Origin: Phenylobacterium sp.
GTDB lineage: Bacteria; Pseudomonadota; Alphaproteobacteria; Caulobacterales; Caulobacteraceae
Direction: 5' to 3'
DNA length: 64,000 nucleotides
NCBI GenBank assembly: GCA_020402745.1
Contig: JADBYZ010000004.1
Location: 62,001-126,000 of the forward strand
Positions 1 through 8,082 of the stretch are shown piece by piece. The notes beneath the pieces are model-generated. The model worked only from the letters and a program-made list of their open reading frames with translations, did not search any database and was not told where the DNA came from. Made by a program: the position numbers and the translations under genes. Position 1 is the stretch's first letter. Each line of letters starts with the position of its first letter.

Positions 1-1236
1 CGGGCGCAGGGTGCGGGTGCTGGGGCTGTCCCAGGTGGTTTCACCGACCACGGAACGGTCATCCGTAGACTCGGTGTAGTTGGCCAGCCAGTTCAGGGTC
101 CAACCGCCGTCGAAACCGTGCTGGCCCTCCAGGGTGTTGGTGAAGATCGACTGTTCGAAGGCGCGCAGGGTCGAGCGCTGGCGGATGTCGATCCCGTAGA
201 CGGTCCCCTTCAGCGGGGTGTTCCCGATGCAGACATCCGCATAGCCGGTGTTGGTCGGGGTCGGGTTGACGGTCGTGGCGCAGGCATCGGTCAGGGGCGC
301 CAGGTCCGACTGGCGGTCATCGAGATCGAAGCGGTAGTTGTCCCGCATCTCGTCGTCCGTGAAGGTCGTGTAGATCGACCGGAAGGAGATCTGGTTGTCG
401 CCCTGGCGCCAGTCGCCCCGGCCTGAGACCGACCAGTTCGTGCGGGTCAGCCTGTAGAGCTTGTTCTCGGCCTCGTGCGCCCAGAAGCGGGTCAGGTTCC
501 CGGGGCGCTGGTCCTGCGAGACGCGTTCGTAGTCGACCTCGAAGTTGTCAGTGATCATGTCCCGCTGGAAGTAGGAGGCGGAGAGGACGAAGCCGACCTC
601 GCCGTCGCCCAGATCAAACCGGTTGGAGGCGACGCCATAGGCTTCGTACTGCGGCTTGTCGCCCAGCTCGGCGACGCCGTAGCCCGCCTTGGCACCGAGC
701 TTCAGGCCCGGGTAATCGAAGGCGGAGCGGGTGATGATGTTGACATTGCCCGAGACGGTCTCGCCCGGCATGTCCGGCGTCACCGCCTTGGACACGATGA
801 TCTGCGAGGCGATGGCTGACGGGACGGAGTCGAACCTGGCGTCGCGCCCCTCGGGGCTGACGACGTTGATCCCGTCAAAGCTGAGGGTGGTCCAGTAGTT
901 CGGGGCGCCGCGCAGGCTCACATAGCGGGCCTGGCCCTGGTCGCGCTCGACGGCCACGCCGGGCAGGCGGCTGGCGGCCTGGGCGATGTTCTGGTCCGGC
1001 AGGCGGCCGACGCTGTCCGAGGCGGCCACGGCCACCAGGGAGTCCGACGCCTTCTGGGTGCGCAGGGCCGCAGCCTCGGACTCCGCGATCGGCCGGGAGG
1101 CGGTGATCACGAGCTCGCTCACCGCTCCGGATCCCGCTTCCTGGGCCTGGGCCGCCAGAGGCGCCGCCAGGGCGGTGCTGCAGAGGAGGGCGAGGCGGAG
1201 CGCCGCCGAAGGGGTCGGGAGTGTCATGCCAGTCAT
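1..1236 (-). CDS. TonB-dependent receptor, C-terminus beyond the window
   Basis: Outer-membrane receptor for TonB-energised import; the substrate cannot be read from sequence. 412 codons are in the window and the frame is still open at base 1, so most of the beta barrel is missing. Residues 1-32 form a signal peptide (hydrophobic stretch ending AAQAQ). A TonB-box-like SELVITASR follows at about 38-46. The plug domain at about 60-170 contains RLPDQNIAQAASRLPGV, YVSLRG and SGNVNIITRSAFDYPG, typical of the large receptor family of Caulobacterales and Sphingomonadales. ATG codons at 1236 and 1227 are both possible; neither has a strong ribosome site. The family call is secure; the ligand is unknown. 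Confidence 0.93.
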   Translation of the reverse strand, partial: MTGMTLPTPSAALRLALLCSTALAAPLAAQAQEAGSGAVSELVITASRPIAESEAAALRTQKASDSLVAVAASDSVGRLPDQNIAQAASRLPGVAVERDQGQARYVSLRGAPNYWTTLSFDGINVVSPEGRDARFDSVPSAIASQIIVSKAVTPDMPGETVSGNVNIITRSAFDYPGLKLGAKAGYGVAELGDKPQYEAYGVASNRFDLGDGEVGFVLSASYFQRDMITDNFEVDYERVSQDQRPGNLTRFWAHEAENKLYRLTRTNWSVSGRGDWRQGDNQISFRSIYTTFTDDEMRDNYRFDLDDRQSDLAPLTDACATTVNPTPTNTGYADVCIGNTPLKGTVYGIDIRQRSTLRAFEQSIFTNTLEGQHGFDGGWTLNWLANYTESTDDRSVVGETTWDSPSTRTLRP

Positions 1237-1359
1237 CCTGCCGGGAGAGAGGCCGCCAGAATGCGACCGAGGGTCCCCATTGCCGAGGATTCATGGCTGT
1301 CGGGAGACAGTTTCGTGACGGTTCGGTTTCAGTGGCGCCAGGGCCACAGGGGCCGAATC

Positions 1360-1475
1360 CTCAGCCCATCGCCGCCTTTGACCCCGCCTCCACCTTCGCG
1401 CGGGGGATCAGGCGGATGGTGGATGTGGCCTTGGCCAGGACCTCGCCGGCGGCGTTGAGGAGACGGCCCTCGGCG
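1360..1475 (-). pseudogene. 3' fragment of a hotdog thioesterase gene (partial duplicate)
   Basis: Bases 1363-1475 match 3468-3580, the 3' end of the intact thioesterase gene on the same strand, over 113 bp with two visible mismatches. The copy still encodes the C-terminal EGRLLNAAGEVLAKATSTIR segment and ends in its own TGA at 1360-1362. No start or N-terminal half is present, so it is a broken duplicate. Similarity stops at the sequence CCTCGGCG, which also occurs in the neighbouring TPR repeats, so the junction probably formed by recombination at that microhomology. The rest of the gap 1237-1359 shows no recognisable gene. Confidence 0.8.
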
Positions 1476-1483
1476 GCCTGGGC

Positions 1484-1577
1484 GGGACGACCTGGCGGCG
1501 GGTAGGCCTTGGTCGCGCGGGTTGGAGGCGAGGATGTTCTAGCAGGCCGCGGTGTCGGATTCGCGCGCGCTCTGCGC
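1484..1577 (-). pseudogene. Degenerate TPR repeat unit downstream of the TPR gene
   Basis: This stretch, lying after the stop codon of the TPR-array gene, still resembles one 126-bp repeat unit. Blocks such as TAGGCCTTGGTCG, GTTGGAGGCGAGG and GCAGTGTCGGGATT-like sequence are recognisable against the unit at about 2497-2570. It carries substitutions, is not in frame with the gene and butts against the thioesterase fragment at 1475. It looks like a decayed former repeat left when the 3' end of the array was rearranged. Confidence 0.6.
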
Positions 1578-1580
1578 CGC

Positions 1581-3128
1581 CTAGCGAACCCCTGCCCTAC
1601 GACGAAGCAGCTTGGCCTCGGCGGAACGGCCTTGGGCGTCTAAGTTGGAGCCGAGGTCGTTGTAGCTTTTGGCGGTCAAGGGATGGCGCTCGCCCAGCAC
1701 CACCTGGCGGATCTCCAGCGCTTTACGGTACAGCGGCTCGGCCTCGGCGTATCGGCCCTGGGCGTCCAGGTTGTAGCCGAGGTTGTCGTAGATAGCCGCA
1801 GTCACAGGATTGCGCTCGCCCACCACCACCTGATTGATCTCCAGCGCCTTGCGCAAGAGCGGCTCGGCCTCGGCGTGTCGGCTCTGGACGTCCAGGTTGT
1901 GGCCAAGATTGAGGTAGCTGATGGCGGTCAAGTGATGACGCTCGCCCAGCACCGCCTGGCGGATGTCCAGCGCCTTCCGGAAGAGCGGCTCGGCCTCAGC
2001 GTTTCGCCCCAGGGCGCTTAGATTGTAGCCTAGGGCGTTGTAGCTGGATGCAGTGTCGGGATGGCGCTCGCCTAGCACCGCCTGGCGGATATCCAGCGCC
2101 TTATGGAAGAGCGGGTCGGCCTCGGCGTATCGGCCCTGAACGTTCAGGTTGGAGCCGAGGTTGAAGTAGCTGGTGGCGGTATCGGGATCGCGCTCCCCCA
2201 GCACCGCCTGGCTTATCTCCAGCGCCTTGCGGTAGAGCGGCTCGGCCTCGGCGTACCGGCCCTGGGCGTTGAGGTTGGAGGCGAGGTTGTCGTAGATGGT
2301 CGCAGACATGGGATGGCGCTCTCCCAGCACCGCCTCGCTGATCTCGAGCGCCTTGCGCAAGAGCGGCTCGGCCTCGGCGGAACGGCCCTGCGCGCTGAGG
2401 TTGGAGGCGAGGTTGAAGTAGCTGGCCGCAGTGTCGGGATTGCGCTCACCCAGCACTGCCCGGAGGATTTCCAGCGCCTTGCGGTAGAGCGGCTCGGCCT
2501 CGGCGGTACGGCCTTGGTCGTTCAGGTTGAAGGCGAGGTTGGAGTAGCTGACTGCAGTGTCGGGATGGCGCTCACCCAGCACCGCCTGGCTTATCTCCAG
2601 CGCCTTGCGGTAGAGCGGCTCGGCCTCGGCGTATCGGCCCTGGGCGGCAAGAAAGAGGCCGAGGTTGTTGTAGCTGGTCGCGGTGTCGAGATTCCGCTCG
2701 CCCAGCACCGCCTGGCGGATCTCTAGCACCTTGCGGTATAGCGGCTCGGCCTCGCCGTGTCGGCCGCGCTCCTGAAGAGTGTAAGCGATCCCGTCGAGGA
2801 CTCTCGCAACTTCGGGGTGTTTGGGGCCGTAGGTGCGGGAACCTATCTCCATCGCTTGACGCAGCAGACGTTCGACCTCGTCCCACTGGAGCGCCGCCAA
2901 CGCGGTGTTGGCTTTGACCCAAAGCCGGTCCATCTCCGCCTGCTCTGCCGGCGTCGGCGCCCGGATTCCGGGCGGGATGGCGGGGGCTAGCAAAGGCGGG
3001 ATCGGTGAGGTAGCCCCTGGACCGCTCGCAAGCTCCAGCGCGCCGGCCGGCGAAACGGAGAAGACCGCCGCGCCGGCCAGCGCCATCAGACCCACCGCGC
3101 CTGCGGTCAGCAATCCCGACTTGCCCAT
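1581..3128 (-). CDS. Secreted tetratricopeptide (TPR) array protein
   Basis: 515 residues. An N-terminal signal sequence (MGKSGLLTAGAVGLMALAGA, cleavage near SPAGA) suggests periplasmic location or export. After a spacer rich in Pro and Ala, about ten 42-residue units of the kinesin-light-chain TPR type fill the rest, each built around AEPLYRKALEI, VLGER and a YxNLG-like turn. Such arrays are protein-binding scaffolds; the partner is unknown. ATG at 3128 is preferred because TAGGAG lies 9 bases upstream; the ATG at 3137 abuts that site. The gene sits alone between the duplicated thioesterase fragment and the intact thioesterase, and a decayed repeat follows its stop, so the locus has been rearranged. 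Confidence 0.85.
   Translation of the reverse strand: MGKSGLLTAGAVGLMALAGAAVFSVSPAGALELASGPGATSPIPPLLAPAIPPGIRAPTPAEQAEMDRLWVKANTALAALQWDEVERLLRQAMEIGSRTYGPKHPEVARVLDGIAYTLQERGRHGEAEPLYRKVLEIRQAVLGERNLDTATSYNNLGLFLAAQGRYAEAEPLYRKALEISQAVLGERHPDTAVSYSNLAFNLNDQGRTAEAEPLYRKALEILRAVLGERNPDTAASYFNLASNLSAQGRSAEAEPLLRKALEISEAVLGERHPMSATIYDNLASNLNAQGRYAEAEPLYRKALEISQAVLGERDPDTATSYFNLGSNLNVQGRYAEADPLFHKALDIRQAVLGERHPDTASSYNALGYNLSALGRNAEAEPLFRKALDIRQAVLGERHHLTAISYLNLGHNLDVQSRHAEAEPLLRKALEINQVVVGERNPVTAAIYDNLGYNLDAQGRYAEAEPLYRKALEIRQVVLGERHPLTAKSYNDLGSNLDAQGRSAEAKLLRRRAGVR
1590..2830 (-). repeat. Ten tandem 126-bp TPR-coding repeats
   Basis: Nearly perfect 126-bp (42-codon) units lie head to tail. Adjacent copies share long identical blocks at DNA level, such as GCGGTAGAGCGGCTCGGCCT, which implies recent duplication or gene conversion. 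The two outermost units (YGPKHPEV at the N-terminus, the last one ending LLRRRAGVR) are the most diverged. Copy number is therefore likely to vary between strains. Confidence 0.9.
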
Positions 3129-3465
3129 CAATAACATCTCCTAGTCATCCGGGCCCTGATCGGGCGTGGGCTCACCGCAGGGCGACTATCGCCCCCGAAG
3201 CCTATTTCACTCCGCAGAACCTCCGGACCCGCGCGTCTGTTACCATGAAAGGTCTCCGACGGCCCGAACTGCCGTCTTCGGTGTTTCCGCGCCTAACTCG
3301 GGAAGGCAGAGCGCGCAGAGCTTTTTGCCGTCCAAGTCCTGGAAGTCCGCGAAACCCCTATCCTGGCCCGACGTCCCATGAAGAGCGTCACGGAAGGTCT
3401 TCGCCTCAGTGAAGTAAGGGCATCCGACGGCACCATAGGCGAGGCTCGCCCTGAAGGTGATCCGC
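3129..3465. other. Gene-free interval of about 340 bp
   Basis: No coding sequence with family-like composition was found on either strand. It should hold the promoter and leader of the TPR gene on the minus strand and the end of the thioesterase transcript. No clear hairpin with a T-run, tRNA or known regulatory motif was recognised. Bases are somewhat richer in A and T than in the flanking genes. Confidence 0.5.
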
Positions 3466-3888
3466 CTAGCCCATCGCCGCCTTTGACCCCGCCTCCACCT
3501 TGGCGCGGGGGATCAGGCGGATGGTGGATGTGGCCTTGGCCAGGACCTCGCCGGCGGCGTTGAGGAGGCGGCCCTCGGCGAAGCAGGTGGACTTGCCGGC
3601 GCGCTCGATCCAGGCCTCGGCCAGGACGAGGCCTGGACGGGCGGGGGCGAAGAAGCTGACCTTGAGCTCCAGGGACATGGGCGTCATGTCGCCGCCGCCC
3701 GCCATGACGGCGTGGGCCATGGCCGCGTCGATCCAGCCGCAGATGAAACCGCCCTGCACCACGCCGCCCGAATGGCACATGTGGGCGCCGGCAAGGTACT
3801 CGATCGCCGCCCGGCCGGGCTCGAAGGTGACCAGCCTCTGCTGGCCGAGAGTCTTCTGCAGCTCCTGAAGGGGTGGGCTGTCGGACAT
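3466..3888 (-). CDS. PaaI-type hotdog-fold thioesterase
   Basis: Predicted cytoplasmic acyl-CoA thioesterase of 140 residues, the usual length for the PaaI/YbgC-like hotdog family. The hotdog signature HSGGVVQGGFICGWIDAAM lies in the central helix, followed by MTPMSLELKVSFFAPARPG, the beta segment that lines the acyl-binding tunnel. ATG at 3888 is chosen because AGAAGAG precedes it; an upstream in-frame ATG at 3900 has no ribosome site. The last 113 bp are duplicated about 2.1 kb downstream. The natural thioester is not predictable, though the nearby acyl-CoA dehydrogenases fit an acyl-CoA role. Confidence 0.85.
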   Translation of the reverse strand: MSDSPPLQELQKTLGQQRLVTFEPGRAAIEYLAGAHMCHSGGVVQGGFICGWIDAAMAHAVMAGGGDMTPMSLELKVSFFAPARPGLVLAEAWIERAGKSTCFAEGRLLNAAGEVLAKATSTIRLIPRAKVEAGSKAAMG

Positions 3889-4033
3889 GTCTCTTCTCAT
3901 GGGCTGGTCGCCGATATCGCCGGTCTTGCACGACCTTCGCCAGCCCGTCGAGACTTTGTGCGCTTCGGGACGTAACCTTCTCGCAACCCCCGCCGGTTAG
4001 AGTTACTCGAAACTTTGGCGCTGCAGGTTGAAG

Positions 4034-4498
4034 ATGGTTCCACAGAGCCGGGAACTGGTGGTTCTCATAATCGACGACAACGATGGCATGCGCAGCATCA
4101 TGAAGGCGGTGCTGGTCGCTTTGGGATTCACGACGATTCGACTCGCCGATGACGCCATCGAGGCTTTGGCGAAGATGCCAATTGTCAAACCCGACCTGAT
4201 CATCACCGACATCAAAATGCCCGTTCTGGACGGTGTCACCTTTGTCCGGAACCTCCGTGCGGACCTTTCAAATCCCTTCAGCGAGGTGCCGATCATCGTC
4301 GCCACAGGACATACCGAGGAAAGGCACGTCAGAGCCTGCCTCGACGCCGGAGTCGACCAGTTCCTCGCCAAGCCCATTACGGCGAAGTCGCTGGCGGAAC
4401 GGATCACGAGTGCGCTCTCGCCGCAAAGGGAGTTTGTCCGCTTCGGCAACTACAACGGTCCCCGTCGCCCTGTGGGTAAGGCCTTTCCAACCATCTAG
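4034..4498 (+). CDS. Stand-alone CheY-like response regulator
   Basis: Single-domain receiver protein of about 154 residues. The acidic pair IIDDND near the N-terminus, phospho-acceptor Asp in ITDIKMPVLDG (about residue 59), the switch Thr in VATGHTEE and the conserved Lys in FLAKPI are all present. No output domain follows, only a 25-residue basic tail, so it should relay phosphate or act by protein contact. No kinase is adjacent. ATG at 4034 has GCAGG about 6 bases upstream; a TTG at 4028 is the alternative. Its stop TAG (4496-4498) lies exactly in the terminal CTAG of the dispersed repeat that begins at 4495. Confidence 0.9.
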   Translation: MVPQSRELVVLIIDDNDGMRSIMKAVLVALGFTTIRLADDAIEALAKMPIVKPDLIITDIKMPVLDGVTFVRNLRADLSNPFSEVPIIVATGHTEERHVRACLDAGVDQFLAKPITAKSLAERITSALSPQREFVRFGNYNGPRRPVGKAFPTI

Positions 4499-4613
4499 AT
4501 CAAGTTCCGATAAGTGGGAACCGGTTATCGGATCGAAACAGGATCTAACGTATTGAAATGAGAGCCTGTTTTGTCCTTTCAGACGTTCCGCCTGAAAGGA
4601 ACAGGCTCTAGCC
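4495..4613 (+). repeat. Dispersed double-hairpin repeat, copy A
   Basis: About 119 bp, nearly identical to the reverse complement of copy B (31386-31505). It has two inverted repeats: TCCGATAA...TTATCGGA, and a long hairpin from AGAGCCTGTT to AACAGGCTCT enclosing TCCTTTCAG...CTGAAAGGA. The left end CTAGATCA supplies the stop codon of the response regulator. There is no coding capacity and no transposase, so it is a REP/MITE-like intergenic element that may also act as a transcription stop. Confidence 0.85.
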
Positions 4614-4657
4614 TGACCGGGCGATGTTGGTGTCGCGGGCGGGTGGTTTCAGCGGTC

Positions 4658-5548
4658 TCAGAACCCCGCCGGGTCGGCAAGCAGGCCCTCGGCCTTCAAT
4701 TGCTCATAGGCGGCGTTCTGAAGGCCAGTCGCCTGGGCCGGCGAGAGGCCGAGCTCATAGGCGGCCACCTCCCGTTCGCCGAAACTCCGGGGATCGCGGC
4801 CTGTGACCGCCCCGAAGGTGACCAGGGCGCTCAGATAGTAACCGGCCGCGCTGGCGTGATACTGGTCCCAGCCCCACAGGTCGACCTGGCCGAAAGTCAG
4901 CCCGTCATAGGGGTTGGGATCAGCGACACCGGCCTCCATGGCGCGCGTCCAGGCCTCGCCGACGGGCAGCACCCCTCTAACCGCAGGAGAGACGGCGCGG
5001 GCCCGGTCGTATCCGGCGCGGACATCCCGGGCCATGGCGGCGATGGGCTTGCCCCTCCAGGGGCTGGGCTTGGCGTAGGTCAGGTCCGCCCGGGACCAGG
5101 TGGCCTGATAGTAGATCCGCGCTGCAGGATTCCTCTTCCCCAGAACGTCTGAGAGCTGACGGCCAGACTCGATGATCCGGGTCGGATCTCCGGGGCGCTC
5201 GAGGTCAAGCGTGGACTGTCCTTGCAGGATGACCACATCCCAAGGGCGATCAATCAGCGGCAGCCGGTTGGCCAGGTGCCAGTCGAAGTTCTTGCCCGGG
5301 GAGGTCTCCAGGCTGACCTGGTAGTCAAGGCCAGCCTGGAAGGTGAGGACCTTGAAAATGGCGGGCACTCCGCCGATGCCCTCCTTGTTGAGGTCGGTCA
5401 CCTGCTCGGGCCGGTAGCGCAGGACGGGCGAGGTGGCTCCAAAGGTGAAGCTGTTGCCCACGAAGAGGATGGTCTCTGCGCGGGCGGCCCCTGCAAGGGC
5501 GGTCAGGGCGATGGCTATGAAGAGGGGTCGAAGCGGGGGAAAGGTCAT
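4658..5548 (-). CDS. Secreted SGNH/GDSL-family hydrolase-like protein
   Basis: 296 residues with a signal peptide (MTFPPLRPLFIAIALTALAG, cleavage after ARA). Immediately after it comes the SGNH block I motif ILFVGNSFTFG with the nucleophile Ser at about residue 33. VVILQGQS and the C-terminal DQYHASAAGYYLSA, with the expected Asp-x-x-His pair, complete the fold signature. It is probably a periplasmic esterase or carbohydrate-active esterase; the substrate is unknown. CAGGAG lies 9 bases before the ATG at 5548, so longer upstream frames are not needed. It is separated from the acyl-CoA dehydrogenase operon by a terminator. Confidence 0.78.
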   Translation of the reverse strand: MTFPPLRPLFIAIALTALAGAARAETILFVGNSFTFGATSPVLRYRPEQVTDLNKEGIGGVPAIFKVLTFQAGLDYQVSLETSPGKNFDWHLANRLPLIDRPWDVVILQGQSTLDLERPGDPTRIIESGRQLSDVLGKRNPAARIYYQATWSRADLTYAKPSPWRGKPIAAMARDVRAGYDRARAVSPAVRGVLPVGEAWTRAMEAGVADPNPYDGLTFGQVDLWGWDQYHASAAGYYLSALVTFGAVTGRDPRSFGEREVAAYELGLSPAQATGLQNAAYEQLKAEGLLADPAGF

Positions 5549-5618
5549 GGGCGCGCTCCTGCAAGCGGTGAGCAAACAACCACGCTCCCCGCCCGCCCGC
5601 AAACCGGAAGGTGGAACG

Positions 5619-5650
5619 AAAAACCCCTCCGGCTTGCCTGCCGGAGGGGT
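5619..5650 (-). terminator. Rho-independent terminator after the acyl-CoA dehydrogenase operon
   Basis: An 11-bp perfect stem, ACCCCTCCGGC pairing with GCCGGAGGGGT, around a 6-base loop, followed on the minus strand by five T residues. It lies 28 bases beyond the stop of the last acyl-CoA dehydrogenase gene and reads in that direction. Confidence 0.85.
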
Positions 5651-5677
5651 CTGTTGACGGCCGTAAACAGCGGATGA

Positions 5678-6814
5678 TCAGTAGCCGTTGATCCGGGCGT
5701 AGCGGTCGCGGTGGTAGCTCTGGCTGCCGAAGGCCGCCTCAGCCGCCCGGGCGCGCTTCAAGTAGAAGCCAGCGTCATGGGCGTCGGTCATGCCGATGCC
5801 GCCATGCATCTGGACCATCTCGTTGGACACGAGGTGGAAAACATCGCCCATCTTGGCCTTGGACAGGGAGACCAACTCGGGAACGTCGGGGCTGTCGGCG
5901 TCGATGGCCTGAAGGGCCGCTTCGACGGCGCTGCGGGCCAGCTCAAGATCGGTGAACATCTTGGCGGCGCGGTGCTGAAGGGCCTGGAAGGAGCCGATCA
6001 CCTGGCCGAACTGCACCCGGACCTTGAGGTAGTCGAGGGTGGTCTCGAAGGCCTGGTTGGCGGCGCCCAGCATCTCTGCCGCCAGGGCGGCGCGGACGCG
6101 GTCGAGGGTCTTTTCCAGGATGTCCCAGCCCTTGTCGGCGGCGCCCAGGACAGCGTCGGCGCCCACCTCGACCTTGTCGAAGGTGATGTTGGCCGCGCCG
6201 CGGCTGTCGGCCAGGGCCAGGCGTTTGCGGCTCACGCCCTTGGCGTCGGCGGGCACGAGGAACAGGGTGATCCCGTCCTTATCGCCCGGCTTGCCCGAGG
6301 TACGGGCGGAGACCACCAGCAGGTTGGCCGCCAGACCCTCGATCACAAATGTCTTGGTCCCCGAAAGGCTGTAGCCGGCGCCGGACTTGGCAGCCGTCAG
6401 GGCGACCTTTTCCGGGGCGTGGTGGGCGCCCTCGTCCACCGCCAGGGCGCCGACGACCGAGCCATCTGCGATCCTGGGCAGCCATTCCGACTTCTGGGCG
6501 TCAGAGCCGCCGAGGACCAGGGCCGAGGCGGCGCCCACGCCGGAGGCGATGAGCGGCGAGGCGGTCAGGGTTCGGCCCAGCTCTTCCAGGATGAGGCCCA
6601 TGGAGAGATAGCCGAAGGCCGAGCCGCCGTACTCTTCGGGGATGATGACCCCGGCCCAGCCCATCTCGGCCATCTCGTTCCAGGCCTTGGCGTCGTATCC
6701 GATCTCGACGCCGGAATCGCGCATCTTGCGGAAAGCGGTCACAGGGCTCTTTTCCTGGGTCCAGCTCTTCGCGGCGTCGCGGAGCATGCTCTGTTCTTCG
6801 TTCAGAACGGCCAT
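5678..6814 (-). CDS. Acyl-CoA dehydrogenase, short (beta-like) type
   Basis: Flavoprotein of 378 residues in the acyl-CoA dehydrogenase superfamily, which introduces a trans-2 double bond into acyl-CoA. Visible hallmarks are EEYGGSAFGYLSMGLILEELG in the N-terminal helical domain, RVQFGQVIGSFQALQHRAAKM (FAD contact region) and MVQMHGGIGMTDAHDAGFYLKRA near the C-terminus. The usual YEG catalytic segment is not seen at its normal place. It is shorter and more diverged than the four dehydrogenases upstream, which suits the beta subunit of an alpha2-beta2 enzyme of the FadE26/FadE27 kind (inference). AAGGAT precedes the ATG. It is the last gene of the operon. Confidence 0.9.
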   Translation of the reverse strand: MAVLNEEQSMLRDAAKSWTQEKSPVTAFRKMRDSGVEIGYDAKAWNEMAEMGWAGVIIPEEYGGSAFGYLSMGLILEELGRTLTASPLIASGVGAASALVLGGSDAQKSEWLPRIADGSVVGALAVDEGAHHAPEKVALTAAKSGAGYSLSGTKTFVIEGLAANLLVVSARTSGKPGDKDGITLFLVPADAKGVSRKRLALADSRGAANITFDKVEVGADAVLGAADKGWDILEKTLDRVRAALAAEMLGAANQAFETTLDYLKVRVQFGQVIGSFQALQHRAAKMFTDLELARSAVEAALQAIDADSPDVPELVSLSKAKMGDVFHLVSNEMVQMHGGIGMTDAHDAGFYLKRARAAEAAFGSQSYHRDRYARINGY

Positions 6815-6850
6815 TTCAGATAATCCTTAATCTCGTCGTGTCGGTGGGTG

Positions 6851-8056
6851 TCAGTTGTGCTGGGTGAGGTCGGGCAGGCCGAGGATGCGCTTGGAGATGA
6901 TGTTGCTCTGCACCTCCTGGCTCCCGCCGTAGATCGTGAAGGCCTTGCCGCCCAGCCAGCCGCGGACGGCGCCGAGTTCCTCCGGCTTGAAGGCGTCGCC
7001 TTCCCAGCCCAGCCCCTGGTGGCCCATGATCTCGAGGGTGAGCTCGTGACGCATCTGCATCCAGCTCGTCCCGGCGTTCTTCATGATCGAGGTCGCGGCG
7101 CTGGGGCCGGAATTGCCCTTGCTCTCCAGCATGGCGCGCACGGCGGTCTGCTGGAAGGAACGACCTTCGATCTCGTGCTGGACGACGCGGGTGCGCAGGT
7201 CCGGATCAGCGATCCGGCCCTGGGCGTCCACGCCGACATACTCGCGGGCCAGGTCCACCAGGGACCGGCCGCCCATACCGCCGCCGCCGCCGGCGCCGGA
7301 CAGGCCGCCGCGCTCATGCTGCAGGAGGCGCTTGGCGATGGTCCAGCCGCCGTTCAACGGCCCGACCAGGTTCTTCTTCTCGGCGCGGGCGTCGGTGAAG
7401 AAGGTTTCGCAGAAGGGCGAAGAGCCGGCGATCAGCTTGATCGGGCGCACTTCGACGCCCGGCTGGTGCATGGTGAAGAGGACGAAGGAGATGCCCTCAT
7501 GCTTCTTGGAGGTGTCGGTGCGCACCAGGCAGAAGCACCAGTCGGCGTACTGGGCGCCTGACGTCCAGATCTTCTGGCCGTTGATGATGAAGTGGTCGCC
7601 CTTGTCCTCGGCCCGGGTCTGCAGGGCCGCCAGGTCCGAACCGGCGCCCGGTTCAGAGAAGCCCTGGCACCATTGGACGTCGCCGCGGCAGATCAGCGGG
7701 ATGTGCTCCAGCTTCTGGTCCTCGGTGCCATACTCGAGCAGGGTCGGGCCGAACATCATCACGCCCATGCCGCCGATCGGGTTATAGGCCCCGGCGCGGC
7801 CGAACTCCTGCTGGATCACGCGGGCCTCGGCGCTCGAGAGGCCGCCGCCGCCGTACTGGGCCGGCCAGGTGGGGGTGCCCCATCCCTTCGCGCCTACCGC
7901 CTTGCGCCAGGCTTCCTGGGCCTCGCTCGGCTTGGCGCGCTCCTCGCGCATCATCGGGTTGGGCCGGCCCTTCAGCTCGGCGGGGAAATTGGCCTCAACC
8001 CACTCGCGCACTTCCTTGCGGAAGGCCTCCGGATCGCCGCCTCCAAAGTCTGCCAT
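6851..8056 (-). CDS. Acyl-CoA dehydrogenase
   Basis: 401 residues; begins MADFGGGDPEAFRKEVREW like its three upstream paralogues. The middle domain WCQGFSEPGAGSDLAALQT and NGQKIWTSGAQYADWCF carry the FAD and substrate contacts of the family. At the C-terminus the usual IYEG becomes IYGGSQEVQSN, so the Glu that serves as base in medium-chain dehydrogenases is Gly here. Catalysis must use another Glu or a partner subunit. A strong GAAGGAGA ribosome site lies before the ATG. It is 36 bases from the next gene downstream, so in the same transcript. Substrate class (fatty acyl, branched or steroid side chain) is not determined. Confidence 0.93.
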   Translation of the reverse strand: MADFGGGDPEAFRKEVREWVEANFPAELKGRPNPMMREERAKPSEAQEAWRKAVGAKGWGTPTWPAQYGGGGLSSAEARVIQQEFGRAGAYNPIGGMGVMMFGPTLLEYGTEDQKLEHIPLICRGDVQWCQGFSEPGAGSDLAALQTRAEDKGDHFIINGQKIWTSGAQYADWCFCLVRTDTSKKHEGISFVLFTMHQPGVEVRPIKLIAGSSPFCETFFTDARAEKKNLVGPLNGGWTIAKRLLQHERGGLSGAGGGGGMGGRSLVDLAREYVGVDAQGRIADPDLRTRVVQHEIEGRSFQQTAVRAMLESKGNSGPSAATSIMKNAGTSWMQMRHELTLEIMGHQGLGWEGDAFKPEELGAVRGWLGGKAFTIYGGSQEVQSNIISKRILGLPDLTQHN

Positions 8057-8082
8057 GAAACGTCTCCTTCAGAAAAACGGGC

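Noticed and set aside
1590-2830. Tandem repeats as a possible CRISPR array
   Set aside because: Units are 126 bp, contiguous without unique spacers, in frame, and encode TPR motifs.
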